Both the position numbers and the translations under genes were made by a program. From positions 38,247,670 through 38,311,669 of the forward strand of contig OZ025248.1 of NCBI GenBank assembly GCA_964019135.1: a DNA stretch of 64,000 nt. The letters run 5' to 3'. The number at the start of each line of letters is the position of its first letter. Position 1 is the first letter of the stretch. Below the pieces are notes generated by a model. The model ran no database searches. It saw nothing but the letters and a program-made list of their open reading frames with translations, and was not told the origin of the DNA. Positions 12,204 through 25,166 of the stretch are shown here, piece after piece. This stretch comes from Arenicola marina. Its lineage: Eukaryota; Annelida; Polychaeta; Arenicolidae.

Positions 12204-13482
12204 GCGTCATCAGTCGGTAGGTGCAGACAGGTGCAACATGACGAGTTGGTAGGGGCAGACTGATGCAACATGGCGAGTCGGTAGGTGCAGAGTGGTGGAA
12301 CAGGACGAGTCGGTAGGTGCAGAGTGGTGCAACATGACGAGTCGTTAGGTGCAGAGTGGTACATTATGACGAGTCGGTATTACAGAGTGGTAGAACATGA
12401 CGATTCGGTAGGTGCAGAGTGGTGCAGCATGACGAGTTGGTAGGGGCAGAGTGGTAGAATATGACGAGTCGGTAGGTGCAGAGTGGTACATGACGAGTCG
12501 GTAGGTGCAGAGTGGTGCAACACGACGAGTCGGTAGGGGCAGAGTGGTACATTATGACGAGTCGGTAGGGCAGAGTGGTAGAACATGACGAGTTGGTAGG
12601 GGCAGAGTGGTGCAACATGACGAGTTGGTAGATGCAGAGTGGTGCAACATGGCGAGTCGGTAGGTGCAGAGTGGTGCATCCTGACGAGTCGTTAGGTGCA
12701 GAGTAGTACAACATGACGAGTCGGTAGGTGCAGAGTGGTACAACAAGACGAGTCGGTAGGTGCAGAGTGGTACAACATGCCGAGTAGGTAGGTGCAGAGT
12801 GGTGCAACATGACGAGTTGGTAGAGGCAGAGTGTTCCCATATGACGAGTCGGTAGGTGCAGAGTGGTGCAACATGACGAGTCAGTAGGGGCAGAGTGGTA
12901 CATTATAACGAGTCGGTAGGACAGAGTGGTACAATATGACGAGTCGGTAGGTGCCGAGTGGCGCGTCATCGGTCGGTAGGTGCAGACAGGTGCAACATGA
13001 CGAGTTGGTAGGGGCAGAGTGGTGCAACATGGCGAGTCGGTGGGCGCAGAATGGTAGGACATGACGAGTCGGTAGGTGCAGAGTGGTCCAACATGACGAG
13101 TCGTTAGGTGCAGAGTGGTACAACATGACGAGTAAGTAGGTGCAGAGTGGTGCAACATGACGAGTTGGTAGAGGCAGAGTCTTGCCATATGACGAGTCGG
13201 TAGGTGCAGAATGGTACATGACGAGTCGGTAGGTGCAGAGTGGTGCAACATGACGAGTCAGTAGGGGCAGAGTGGTACATTATAACGAGTCGGTAGGAGA
13301 GAGTGGTACAACATAACGAGTCGGTAGGTGCAGAGTGGTACAACATGACGAGTAGGTAGATGCAAAGTGGTGCAACATGACGAGTTGATAGGGGCAGAGT
13401 GGTGCAACATGGCGAGTCGGTAGGTGCAGAGTGGTACAATATGACGAGTCGGTAGGGGCAGAGTGGTACAGCATGACGAGTC

Positions 13483-15253
13483 GGTACGACAGAGTGGTAC
13501 AACATAACGAGTCGGTAGGGGCAGAGTGGTACAGCATGACGAATCGGTAGGTGCAGAGTGGTGCAACATGACGAGTTGGTAGAGGCAGAGTGTTGCAATA
13601 TGACGAGTCGGTAGGTGCAGAGTGGTGCAACATGACGAGTCGGTAGGCACAGAGTGGTACAACAAGACGAGTCGGTAGGTGCAGATTGGTACAATATGAC
13701 GAGTCGGTAGGTGCAGAGTGGTGCAACATGACGAGTTGGTAAGGGCAGAGTGGTGCAACATGGCGAGTCGGTAGGTGCAGAGTGGTAAAATATGACGAGT
13801 CGGTAGGGGCAGAGTGGTACAGCATGACGAATCGGTAGGTGCAGAGTGGTACAATATGACGAGTCGGCAGGTGCAGAGTGGTGCGTCATCAGTCGGTAGG
13901 GGCAGAGTGGTGCAACATGGCGAGCCGGTAGGTGCAGAGTGGTAAAATATGACGAGTCGGTAGGGGCAGAGTGGTACAGCATGACGAATCGGTACGACAG
14001 AGTGGTACAACATAACGAGTTGGTAGGGGCAGAGTGGTACAGCATGACGAATCGGTAAGTGCAGAGTGGTACAATATGACGAGTCGGTAGGTGCAGAGTG
14101 GTGCGTCATCAGTCGGTAGGAGCAGACAGGTGCAACATGACCAGTCAGTAGGGGCAGAGTGGTACATTATGACGAGTCGGTAGGACAGAGTGGTACAACA
14201 TAACGAGTCGGTAGGTGCGGAGTGGTACAACAGGACGAGTAGGTAGATGCAGAGTGGTGCAACATGACGAGTTGGTAGGGGCAGAGTGGTGCAACATGGC
14301 GAGTCGGTAGGTGCAGAGTGGTAGAATATACGAGTCGGTAGGTGCAGAGTGGTACAGCATGACGAATCGGTAGGTGCAGAGTGGTACAACATGACGAGTC
14401 GGTAGGTGCAGAGTGGTGCGTCATCAGTCGGTAGGTGCAGACAGGTGCAACATGACGAGTCAGTAGGGGCAGAGTGGTACAACATAACGAGTCGGTAGGT
14501 GCAGAGTGGTACATGACGAGTAGGTAGATGCAGAGTGGTGCAACATGACGAGTTGGTAGGGGCAGAGTGGTGCAACATGGCGAGTTGGTAGGTGCAGAGT
14601 GGTAGAATATGACGAGTCGGTAGGGGCAGAGTGGTACAGCATGACGAATCGGTAGGTGCAGAGTGGTACAATAAGACGAGTCGGTAGGTGCAGAGTGGTG
14701 CGTCATCAGTCGGTAGGTGCAGACAGGTGCAACATGACGAGTTGGTAGGGGCAGAGTGGTGCAACATGGCGAGTCGGTAGGTGCCGAGTGGTAGAACAGG
14801 ACGAGTCGGTAGGTGCAGAGTGGTGCAACATGACGAGTCGTTAGGTGCAGAGTGGTACAACATGACGAGTCGGTAGGTGCAGAGTGGTACATGACGAGTC
14901 GGTAGGTGCAGAGTGGTGCAACACGACGAGTCGGTAGGGGCAGATTGGTACATTATGACGATTCGGTAGGACAGAGTGGTAGAACATGACGAGTCGGTAG
15001 GTGCAGAGTGGTGCAACATGACGAGTTGGTAGGGGCAGAGTGGTGCAACATGGCGAGTCGGTAGGTGCAGAGTGGTAGAACAGGACGAGTCGGCAGGTGC
15101 AGAGTGGTGCAACATGACGAGTCGGTAGGTGCAGAGTGGTAGAATATGACGAGTCGGTAGGTGCAGAGTGGTACAGCATGACGAATCGGTAGGTGCAGAG
15201 TGGTACAACATGACGAGTCGGTAGGTGCAGAATGGTGCGTCATCAGTCGGTAG
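13483..15253 (+). repeat. B-domain block, copy 1 (further copies at 19.45 and 26.48 kb)
   Basis: This block aligns to 19,451-21,160 at an offset of 5,968, changing to 5,907 after a 61-bp, two-monomer difference near 14,880. It therefore has a third copy at 26,475-28,184. A private one-base-shorter monomer (AGAATATACG, at 14,323, 20,291 and 27,315) marks all three. Its left edge is the A1/B boundary. Confidence 0.82.
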
Positions 15254-15999
15254 GGGCAGAGTGGTAAAATATGACGAGTCGGTAGGGGCAGAGTGGTACA
15301 GCATGACGAATCGGTAGGTGCAGAGTGGTACAATATGACGAGTCGGTAGGTGCAGAGTGGTGCGTCATCAGTCGGTAGGGGCAGAGTGGTGCAACATGGC
15401 GAGTCGGTAGGTGCAGAGTGGTACAGCATGACGAATCGGTACGACAGAGTGGTACAACATAACGAGTCGGTAGGGGCAGAGTGGTACAGCATGACGAATC
15501 GGTACGACAGAGTGGTACAACATAACGAGGCGGTAGGGGCAGAGTGGTACAGCATGACGAATCGGTAGGTGCAGAGTGGTGCAACATGACGAGTTGGTAG
15601 AGGCAGAGTGTTGGAATATGACGAGTCGGTAGGTGCAGAGTGGTGCAACATGACGAGTCGGTAGGCACAGAGTGGTACAACAAGACGAGTCGGTAGGTGC
15701 AGATTGGTACAATATGACGAGTCGGTAGGTGCAGAGTGGTGCAACATGACGAGTTGGTGGGGGCAGTGTGGTGCAACATGGCGAGTCGGTAGGTGCAGAG
15801 TGGTAAAATATGACGAGTCGGTAGGGGCAGAGTGGTACAGCATGACGAATCGGTAGGTGCAGAGTGGTACAATATGACGAGTCGGTAGGTGCAGAGTGGT
15901 GCGTCATCAGTCGGTAGGGGCAGAGTGGTGCAACATGGCGAGTCGGTAGGTGCAGAGTGGTAAAATATGACGAGTCGGTAGGGGCAGAGTGGTACAGCA

Positions 16000-18900
16000 T
16001 GACGAATCGGTACGACAGAGTGGTACAACATAACGAGTCGGTAGGGGCAGAGTGGTGCAACATGACGAGTCGGTAGAGGCAGAGTGGTACAGCATGAGGA
16101 GTCGGTAGGTGCAGAGTGGTGCAACATGACGAGTTGGTAGCGGCAGAGTGGTGCAACATGGCGAGTCGGTAGGTGCAGAGTGGTAGAACAGGACGAGTCG
16201 GCAGGTGCAGAGTGGTGCAACATGACGAGTCGTTAGGTGCAGAGTGGTAGAACATGACGAGTCGGTAGGTGCAGAGTGGTACAACAAGACGAGTCGGTAG
16301 ATGCAGAGTGGTACAACATGCCGAGTAGGTAGGTGCAGTGTGGTGCAACATGACGAGTTGGTAGAGGCAGAGTGTTGCCACATGACGAGTCGGTAGGTGC
16401 AGAGTGGTACATGACGAGTCAGTAGGTGCAGAGTGGTGCAACATGACGAGTCAGTAGGGGCAGAGTGGTACATTATGACGAGTCGGTAGGACAGAGTTGT
16501 ACAATATGACGAGTCGGTAGGTGCAGAGTGGTGCGTCATCAGTCGGTAGGTGCAGACAGGTGCAACATGACGAGTTGGTAGGGGCAGAGTGGTGCAACAT
16601 AGCGAGTCGGTAGGTGCAGAGTGGTGCAAAATGACGAGTCGTTAGGTGCAGAGTGGTACAACATGACGAGTAGGTAGGTGCAGAGTGGTGCAACATGACG
16701 AGTTGGTAGGGGCAGAGTGTTGCCATATGACGAGTCGGTAGGTGCAGAGTGGTACATGACGAGTCGGTAGGTGCAGAGTGGTGCAACATGACGAGTCAGT
16801 AGGGGCAGAGTGGTACATTATGACGAGTCGGTAGGACAGAGTGGTACAACATAACGAGTCGGTAGGTGCAGAGTGGTACAACATGACGAGTAGGTAGATG
16901 CAGAGTGGTGCGTCATCAGTCGGTAGGGGCAGAGTGGTGCAACATGGCGAGTCGGTAGGTGCAGAGTGGTAAAATATGACGAGTCGGTAGGGGCAGAGTG
17001 GTACAGCATGACGAATAGGTACGACAGAGTGGTACAACATAACGAGTCGGTAGGGGCAGAGTGGTACAGCATGACGAGTTGATAGAGGCAGAGTGTTGCA
17101 ATATGACGAGTCGGTAGGTGCAGAGTGGTGCAACATGACGACTCGGTAAGCACAGAATGGTACAACAAGACGAGTCGGTAGGTGCAGATTGGTACAATAT
17201 GACGAGTTGGTAGGTGCAGAGTGGTGCAACATGACGAGTTGGTAGGGGCAGAGTGGTGCAACATGGCGAGTCGGTAGGTGCAGAGTGGTAGAACAGGACG
17301 AGTCGGCAGGTGCAGAGTGGTGCAACATGACGAGTCGGTAGGTGCAGAGTGGTAGAATATGACGAGTCGGTAGGTGCAGAGTGGTACAGCATGACGAATC
17401 GGTAGGTGCAGAGTGGTACAACATGACGAGTCGGTAGGTGCAGAGTGGTGCGTCATCAGTCGGTAGGTGCAGACAGGTGCAACAGGACGAGTCAGTAGGG
17501 GCAGAGTGGTACATTATGACGAGTCGGTAGGACAGAGTGGTACAATATAACGAGTCGATAGGTGCAGAGTGGTACATGACGAGTAGGTAGATGCAGAGTG
17601 GTGCAACATGACGAGTTGGTAGGGGCAGAGTGGTGCAACATGGCGAGTCGGTAGGTTCAGAGTGGTAAAATATGACGAGTCGGTAGGGGCAGAGTGGTAC
17701 AGCATGACGAATCGGTAGGTGCAGAGTGGTACAATATGACGAGTCGGTAGGTGCAGAGTGGTGCGTCATCAGTCGGTAGTGGCAGAGTGGTGCAACATGG
17801 CGAGTCGGTAGGTGCAGAGTGGTAAAATATGACGAGTCGGTAGGGGCAGAGTGGTACAGCATGACGAATCGGTACGACAGAGTGGTACAACATAACGAGG
17901 CGGTAGGGGCAGAGTGGTACAGCATGACGAATCGGTAGGTGCAGAGTGGTGCAACATGACGAGTTGGTAGAGGCAGAGGGTTGGAATATGACGAGTCGGT
18001 AGGTGCAGAGTGGTGCAACATGACGAGTCGGTAGGCACAGAGTGGTACAACAAGACGAGTCGGTAGGTGCAGATTGGTACAATATGACGAGTCGGTAGGT
18101 GCAGAGTGGTGCGTCATCAGTCGGTAGGGGCAGAGTGGTGCAACATGGCGTGTCGGTAGGTGCAGAGTGGTAAAATATGACGAGTCGGTACGACAGAGTG
18201 GTACAACATAACGAGTCGGTAGGGGCAGAGTGGTGCAACATGACGAGTCGGTAGAGGCAGAGTGGTACAGCATGAGGAGTCGGTAGGTGCAGAGTGGTGC
18301 AACATGACGAGTTGGTAGCGGCAGAGTGGTGCAACATGGCGAGTCGGTAGGTGCAGAGTGGTAGAACAGGACGAGTCGGCAGGTGCAGAGTGGTGCAACA
18401 TGACGAGTCGTTAGGTGCAGAGTGGTAGAACATGACGAGTCGGTAGGTGCAGAGTGGTACAACAAGACGAGTCGGTAGATGCAGAGTGGTACAACATGCC
18501 GAGTAGGTAGGTGCAGTGTGGTGCAACATGACGAGTTGGTAGAGGCAGAGTGTTGCCATATGACGAGTCGGTAGGTGCAGAGTGGTACATGACGAGTCAG
18601 TAGGTGCAGAGTGGTGCAACATGACGAGTCAGTAGGGGCAGAGTGGTACATTATGACGAGTCGGTAGGACAGAGTTGTACAATATGACGAGTCGGTAGGT
18701 GCAGAGTGGTGCGTCATCAGTCGGTAGGTGCAGACAGGTGCAACATGACGAGTTGGTAGGGGCAGAGTGGTGCAACATGGCGAGTCGGTAGGTGCAGAGT
18801 GGTGCAAAATGACGAGTCGTTAGGTGCAGAGTGGTACAACATGACGAGTAGGTAGGTGCAGAGTGGTGCAACATGACGAGTTGGTAGGGGCAGAGTGTTG

Positions 18901-19446
18901 CCATATGACGAGTCGGTAGGTGCAGAGTGGTACATGACGAGTCGGTAGGTGCAGAGTGGTGCAACATGACGAGTCAGTAGGGGCAGAGTGGTACATTATG
19001 ACGAGTCGGTAGGACAGAGTGGTACAACATAACGAGTCGGTAGGTGCAGAGTGGTACAACATGACGAGTAGGTAGATGCAGAGTGGTGCGTCATCAGTCG
19101 GTAGGGGCAGAGTGGTGCAACATGGCGAGTCGGTAGGTGCAGAGTGGTAAAATATGACGAGTCGGTAGGGGCAGAGTGGTACAGCATGACGAATAGGTAC
19201 GACAGAGTGGTACAACATAACGAGTCGGTAGGGGCAGAGTGGTACAGCATGACGAGTTGATAGAGGCAGAGTGTTGCAATATGACGAGTCGGTAGGTGCA
19301 GAGTGGTGCAACATGACGAGTCGGTAAGCACAGAATGGTACAACAAGACGAGTCGGTAGGTGCAGATTGGTACAATATGACGAGTCGGTAGGTGCAGAGT
19401 GGTGCAACATGACGAGTTGGTAGGGGCAGAGTGGTGCAACATGGCG
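16000..19446 (+). repeat. Tandem duplication with 2,178-bp period
   Basis: About 16,000-17,268 aligns to about 18,178-19,446, including AGCATGAGGA at 16,091 and 18,269. Upstream, 15,360-15,720 aligns to 17,730-18,090 at 2,370 bp, a difference of 192 bp or six monomers. A further copy lies 3,378 bp after the second, at about 22,000-22,900, with slightly more differences. The right breakpoint (17,269/19,447) is where the second copy joins a GGTACGACAG block. Confidence 0.8.
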
Positions 19447-22400
19447 AATCGGTACGACAGAGTGGTACAACATAACGAGTCGGTAGGGGCAGAGTGGTAC
19501 AGCATGACGAATCGGTAGGTGCAGAGTGGTGCAACATGACGAGTTGCTAGAGGCAGAGTGTTGCAATATGACGAGTCGGTAGGTGCAGAGTGGTGCAACA
19601 TGACGAGTCGGTAGGCACAGAGTGGTACAACAAGACGAGTCGGTAGGTGCAGATTGGTACAATATGACGAGTCGGTAGGTGCAGAGTGGTGCAACATGAC
19701 GAGTTGGTAAGGGCAGAGTGGTGCAACATGGCGAGTCGGTAGGTGCAGAGTGGTAAAATATGACGAGTCGGTACGGGCAGAGTGGTACAGCATGACGAAT
19801 CGGTAGGTGCAGAGTGGTACAATATGACGAGTCGGTAGGTGCAGAGTGGTGCGTCATCAGTCGGTAGGGGCAGAGTGGTGCAACATGGCGAGTCGGTAGG
19901 TGCAGAGTGGTAAAATATGACGAGTCGGTAGGGGCAGAGTGGTACAGCATGACGAATCGGTACGACAGAGTGGTACAACATAACGAGTCGGTAGGGGCAG
20001 AGTGGTACAGCACGACGAATCGGTAGGTGCAGAGTGGTACAATATGACGAGTCGGTAGGTGCAGAGTGGTGCGTCATCAGTCGGTAGGAGCAGACAGGTG
20101 CAACATGACGAGTCAGTAGGGGCAGAGTGGTACATTATGACGAGTCGGTAGGACAGAGTGGTACAACATAACGAGTCGGTAGGTGCGGAGTGGTACAACA
20201 GGACGAGTAGGTAGATGCAGAGTGGTGCAACATGACGAGTTGGTAGGGGCAGAGTGGTGCAACATGGCGAGTCGGTAGGTGCAGAGTGGTAGAATATACG
20301 AGTCGGTAGGTGCAGAGTGGTACAGCATGACGAATCGGTAGGTGCAGAGTGGTACAACATGACGAGTCGGTAGGTGCAGAGTGGTGCGTCATCAGTCGGT
20401 AGGTGCAGACAGGTGCAACATGACGAGTCAGTAGGGGCAGAGTGGTACAACATAACGAGTCGGTAGGTGCAGAGTGGTACATGACGAGTAGGTAGATGCA
20501 GAGTGGTGCAACATGACGAGTTGGTAGGGGCAGAGTGGTGCAACATGGCGAGTTGGTAGGTGCAGAGTGGTATTATATGACGAGTCGGTAGGGGCAGAGT
20601 GGTGCAGCATGACGAATCGGTAGGTGCAGAGTGGTACAATAAGACGAGTCGGTAGGTGCAGAGTGGTGCGTCATCAGTCGGTAGGTGCAGACAGGTGCAA
20701 CATGACGAGTTGGTAGGGGCAGAGTGGTGCAACATGGCGAGTCGGGAGGTGCCGAGTGGTAGAACAGGACGAGTCGGTAGGTGCAGAGTGGTGCAACATG
20801 ACGAGTCGTTAGGTGCAGAGTGGTACAACACGACGAGTCGGTAGGGGCAGAGTGGTACATTATGACGATTCGGTAGGACAGAGTGGTAGAACATGACGAG
20901 TCGGTAGGTGCAGAGTGGTGCAACATGACGAGTTGGTAGGGGCAGAGTGGTGCAACATGGCGAGTCGGTAGGTGCAGAGTGGTAGAACAGGACGAGTCGG
21001 CAGGTGCAGAGTGGTGCAACATGACGAGACGGTAGGTGCAGAGTGGTAGAATATGACGAGTCGGTAGGTGCAGAGTGGTACAGCATGACGAATCGGTAGG
21101 TGCAGAGTGGTACAACATGACGAGTCGGTAGGTGCAGAGTGGCGCGTCATCAGTCGGTAGGTGCAGACAGGTGCAACAGGACGAGTCAGTAGGGGCAGAG
21201 TGGTACATTATGACGAGTCGGTAGGACAGAGTGGTACAATATAACGAGTCGGTAGGTGCAGAGTGGTACATGACGAGTAGGTAGATGCAGAGTGGTGCAA
21301 CATGACGAGTTGGTAGGGGCAGAGTGGTGCAACATGGCGAGTCGGTAGGTTCAGAGTGGTAAAATATGACGAGTCGGTAGGGGCAGAGTGGTACAGCATG
21401 ACGAATCGGTAGGTGCAGAGTGGTACAATATGACGAGTCGGTAGGTGCAGAGTGGTGCGTCATCAGTCGGTAGGGGCAGAGTGGTGCAACATGGCGAGTC
21501 GGTAGGTGCAGAGTGGTAAAATATGACGAGTCGGTAGGGGCAGAGTGGTACAGCATGACGAATCGGTACGACACAGTGGTACAACATAACGAGGCGGTAG
21601 GGGCAGAGTGGTACAGCATGACGAATCGGTAGGTGCAGAATGGTGCAACATGACGAGTTGGTAGAGGCAGAGTGTTGGAATATGACGAGTCGGTAGGTGC
21701 AGAGTGGTGCAACATGGCGAGTCGGTAGGTGCAGAGTGGTAGAACTGGACGAGTCGGCAGGTGCAGAGTGGTGCAACATGACGAGTCGTTAGGTGCAGAG
21801 TGGTAGAACATGACGAGTCGGTAGGTGCAGAGTGGTACAACAAGACGAGTCGGTAGATGCAGAGTGGTACAACATGCCGAGTAGGTAGGTGCAGTGTGGT
21901 GCAACATGACGAGTTGGTAGAGGCAGAGTGTTGCCATATGACGAGTCGGTAGGTGCAGGGTGGTACATGACGAGTCAGTAGGTGCAGAGTGGTGCAACAT
22001 GACGAGTCAGTAGGGGCAGAGTGGTACATTATGACGAGTCGGTAGGACAGAGTTGTAAAATATGACGAGTCGGTAGGTGCAGAGTGGTGCGTCATCAGTC
22101 GGTAGGTGCAGACAGGTGCAACATGACGAGTTGGTAGGGGCAGAGTGGTGCAACATGGCGAGTCGGTAGGTGCAGAGTGGTGCAAAATGACGAGTCGTTA
22201 GGTGCAGAGTGGTACAACATGACGAGTAGGTAGGTGCAGAGTGGTGCAACATGACGAGTTGGTAGGGGCAGAGTGTTGCCATATGACGAGTCGGTAGGTG
22301 CAGAGTGGTACATGACGAGTCGGTAGGTGCAGAGTGGTGCAACATGACGAATCAGTAGGGGCAGAGTGGTACATTATGACGAGTCGGTAGGACAGAGTGG

Positions 22401-22941
22401 TACAACATAACGAGTCGGTAGGTGCAGAGTGGTACAACATGACGAGTAGGTAGATGCAGAGTGGTGCGTCATCAGTCGGTAGGGGCAGAGTGATGCAACA
22501 TGGCGAGTCGGTAGGTGCAGAGTGGTAAAATATGACGAGTCGGTAGGGGCAGAGTGGTACAGCATGACGAATCGGTACGACAGAGTGGTACAACATAACG
22601 AGTCGGTAGGGGCAGAGTGGTACAGCATGACGAGTTGATAGAGGCAGTGTGTTGCAATATGACGAGTCGGTAGGTGCAGAGTGGTGCAACATGACGAGTC
22701 GGTAAGCACAGAATGGTACAACAAGACGAGTCGGTAGGTGCAGATTGGTACAATATGACGAGTCGGTAGGTGCAGAGTGGTGCAACATGACGAGTTGGTA
22801 GGGGCAGAGTGGTGCAACATGGCGAGTCGGTAGGTGCAAAGTGGTAAAATATGACGAGTCGGTAGGGGCAGAGTGGTACAGCATGACGAATCGGTAGGTG
22901 CAGAGTGGTACAATATGACGAGTCGGTAGGTGCAGAGTGGT

Positions 22942-23257
22942 GCGTCATCAGTCGGTAGGTGCAGACAGGTGCAACATGACGAGTCAGTAGGGGCAGAGTG
23001 GTACATTATGACGAGTCGGTAGGACAGAGTGGTACAACATAACGAGTCGGTAGGTGCGGAGTGGTACAACATGACGAGTAGGTAGATGCAGAGTGGTGCA
23101 ACATGACGAGTTGGTAGGGGCAGAGTGGTGCAACATGGCGAGTCGGTAGGTGCAGAGTGGTAGAATATGACGAGTCGGTAGGTGCAGAGTGGTACAGCAT
23201 GACGAATCGGTAGGTGCAGAGTGGTACAACATGACGAGTCGGTAGGTGCAGAGTGGT
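22942..23257 (+). repeat. 316-bp 10-monomer HOR inside domain B
   Basis: Anchors lie at 22,942 and 23,258. The order of ten matches the A-domain 10-mer, showing that A and B share this module. The identical partner in the 7,024-bp duplication is 29,966-30,281. Confidence 0.88.
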
Positions 23258-23757
23258 GCGTCATCAGTCGGTAGGTGCAGACAGGTGCAACATGACGAGT
23301 CAGTAGGGGCAGAGTGGTACAACATAACGAGTCGGTAGGTGCAGAGTGGTACATGACGAGTAGGTAGATGCAGAGTGGTGCAACATGACGAGTTGGTAGG
23401 GGCAGAGTGGTGCAACATGGCGAGTCGGTAGGTGCCGAGTGGTAGAACAGGACGAGTCGGTAGGTGCAGAGTGGTGCAATATGAGGAGTCGTTAGGTGCA
23501 GAGTGGTACAACATGACGAATCGGTAGGTGCAGAGTGGTACATGACGAGTCGGTAGGTGCAGAGTGGTGCAACACGACGAGTCGGTAGGGGCAGAGTGGT
23601 ACATTATGACGATTCGGTAGGACAGAGTGGTAGAACATGACGAGTCGGTACGACAGAGTGGTACAACATAACGAGTCGGTAGGGCAGAGTGGTACAGCAT
23701 GACGAATCGGTAGGTGCAGAGTGGTACAATATGACGAGTCGGTAGGCGCAGAGTGGT
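23258..23757 (+). repeat. 500-bp 16-monomer HOR
   Basis: Anchors lie at 23,258 and 23,758. Sixteen monomers: AGACAGG type; GTCAG with CAACAT; a 29-mer ending TGGTACAT; GTAGGTAGATG; GTTGG; GGCGAG with TGCCGAG and AACAG; CAATAT; GAGGAGTCGTTAGG; GACGAATCGG 29-mer; AACAC tail; TAGGGG with CATTAT; GACGATTCGGTAGGACAG; GGTACGACAG; TAGGGCAG; GACGAATCGG; anchor. Three 29-mer and three 31-mer steps reduce 512 to 500. It looks like a 10-mer relative expanded by six monomers. Confidence 0.88.
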
Positions 23758-24073
23758 GCGTCATCAGTCGGCAGGCGCAGACAGGTGCAACATGACGAGT
23801 CAGTAGGGGCAGAGTGGTACATTATGACGAGTCGGTAGGACAGAGTGGTACAACATAACGAGTCGGTAGGTGCGGAGTGGTACAACATGACGAGTAGGTA
23901 GATGCAGAGTGGTGCAACATGACGCGTTGGTAGGGGCAGAGTGGTGCAACATGGCGACTCGGTAGGTGCAGAGTGGTAGAATATGACGAGTCGGTAGGTG
24001 CAGAGTGGTACAGCATGACGAATCGGTAGGTGCAGAGTGGTACAATATGACGAGTCGGTAGGTGCAGAGTGGT
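23758..24073 (+). repeat. 316-bp 10-monomer HOR inside domain B
   Basis: Anchors lie at 23,758 and 24,074. It alternates with the 500-bp unit, producing the 816-bp spacing between 22,942 and 23,758. The partner copy is 30,782-31,097. Confidence 0.87.
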
Positions 24074-24166
24074 GCGTCATCAGTCGGTAGGTGCAGACAG
24101 GTGCAACATGACGAGTCAGTAGGGGCAGAGTGGTACATTATGACGAGTCGGTAGGTGCAGAGTGGT

Positions 24167-25166
24167 GCGTCATCAGTCGGTAGGTGCAGACAGGTGCAAC
24201 ATGACGAGTCAGTAGGGGCAGAGTGGTACAACATAACGAGTCGGTAGGTGCAGAGTGGTACATGACGAGTAGGTAGATGCAGAGTGGTGCAACATGACGA
24301 GTTGGTAGGGGCAGAGTGGTGCAACATGGCGAGTCGGTAGGTGCCGAGTGGTAGAACAGGACGAGTCGGTAGGTGCAGAGTGGTGCAATATGAGGAGTCG
24401 TTAGGTGCAGAGTGGTACAACATGACGAATCGGTAGGTGCAGAGTGGTACATGACGAGTCGGTAGGTGCAGAGTGGTGCAACACGACGAGTCGGTAGGGG
24501 CAGAGTGGTACATTATGACGATTCGGTAGGACAGAGTGGTAGAACATGACGAGTCGGTACGACAGAGTGGTACAACATAACGAGTCGGTAGGGCAGAGTG
24601 GTACAGCATGACGAATCGGTAGGTGCAGAGTGGTACAACATGACGAGTCGGTAGGTGCAGAGTGGTGCGTCATCAGTCGGTAGGTGCAGACAGGTGCAAC
24701 ATGACGAGTCAGTAGGGGCAGAGTGGTACAACATAACGAGTCGGTAGGTGCAGAGTGGTACATGACGAGTAGGTAGATGCAGAGTGGTGCAACATGACGA
24801 GTTGGTAGGGGCAGAGTGGTGCAACATGGCGAGTCGGTAGGTGCCGAGTGGTAGAACAGGACGAGTCCGTAGGTGCAGAGTGGTGCAATATGAGGAGTCG
24901 TTAGGTGCAGAGTGGTACAACATGACGAATCGGTAGGTGCAGAGTGGTACATGACGAGTCGGTAGGTGCAGAGTGGTGCAACACGACGAGTCGGTAGGGG
25001 CAGAGTGGTACATTATGACGATTCGGTAGGACAGAGTGGTAGAACATGACGAGTCGGTACGACAGAGTGGTACAACATAACGAGTCGGTAGGGCAGAGTG
25101 GTACAGCATGACGAATCGGTAGGTGCAGAGTGGTACAATATGACGAGTCGGTAGGCGCAGAGTGGT
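24167..25166 (+). repeat. 500-bp 16-monomer HOR, two units in tandem
   Basis: Anchors lie at 24,167, 24,667 and 25,167, exactly 500 bp apart, with the same order of 16 monomers as at 23,258. A short 93-bp three-monomer spacer (24,074-24,166) precedes them. The partner copy is 31,191-32,190. Confidence 0.88.

Larger units (their letters stand above)
1..13482 (+). repeat. Satellite domain A1
   Basis: This domain carries the A-type markers: TAGGGAAAGAG, the GTGCAAACTGTTGC tail pair (about 4,316 and 7,108, with a one-base variant near 7,585), CAGTAGTATCAG, and CATCATTCGG (near 230 and 10,375). It is built from 316-bp 10-mers and the 509/477-bp pair, and is collinear with 48,349-60,328. Its right edge is set by where that match stops: 13,486 ends shared sequence and the B marker GGTACGACAG starts at 13,483. 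Confidence 0.85.

Noticed and set aside
15350-15568. Forward-strand reading frame of 72 codons, also 20,656-20,844 and 27,680-27,868
   Set aside because: These are chance gaps where variant monomers lose TAG and TGA. They are built only of satellite sequence, and two of them are copies of each other by the 7,024-bp duplication.
16642-18807. 721-codon reverse-strand reading frame, and similar long frames at 36,592-38,229, 51,832-53,328 and 54,964-56,460, as repeat-protein genes
   Set aside because: All three reverse frames are open and give the same rotating peptide, an ATG occurs in almost every monomer, and frames overlap heavily. There is no promoter, splice pattern or non-repeat terminus. 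Openness follows from the monomer lacking reverse-strand stops.
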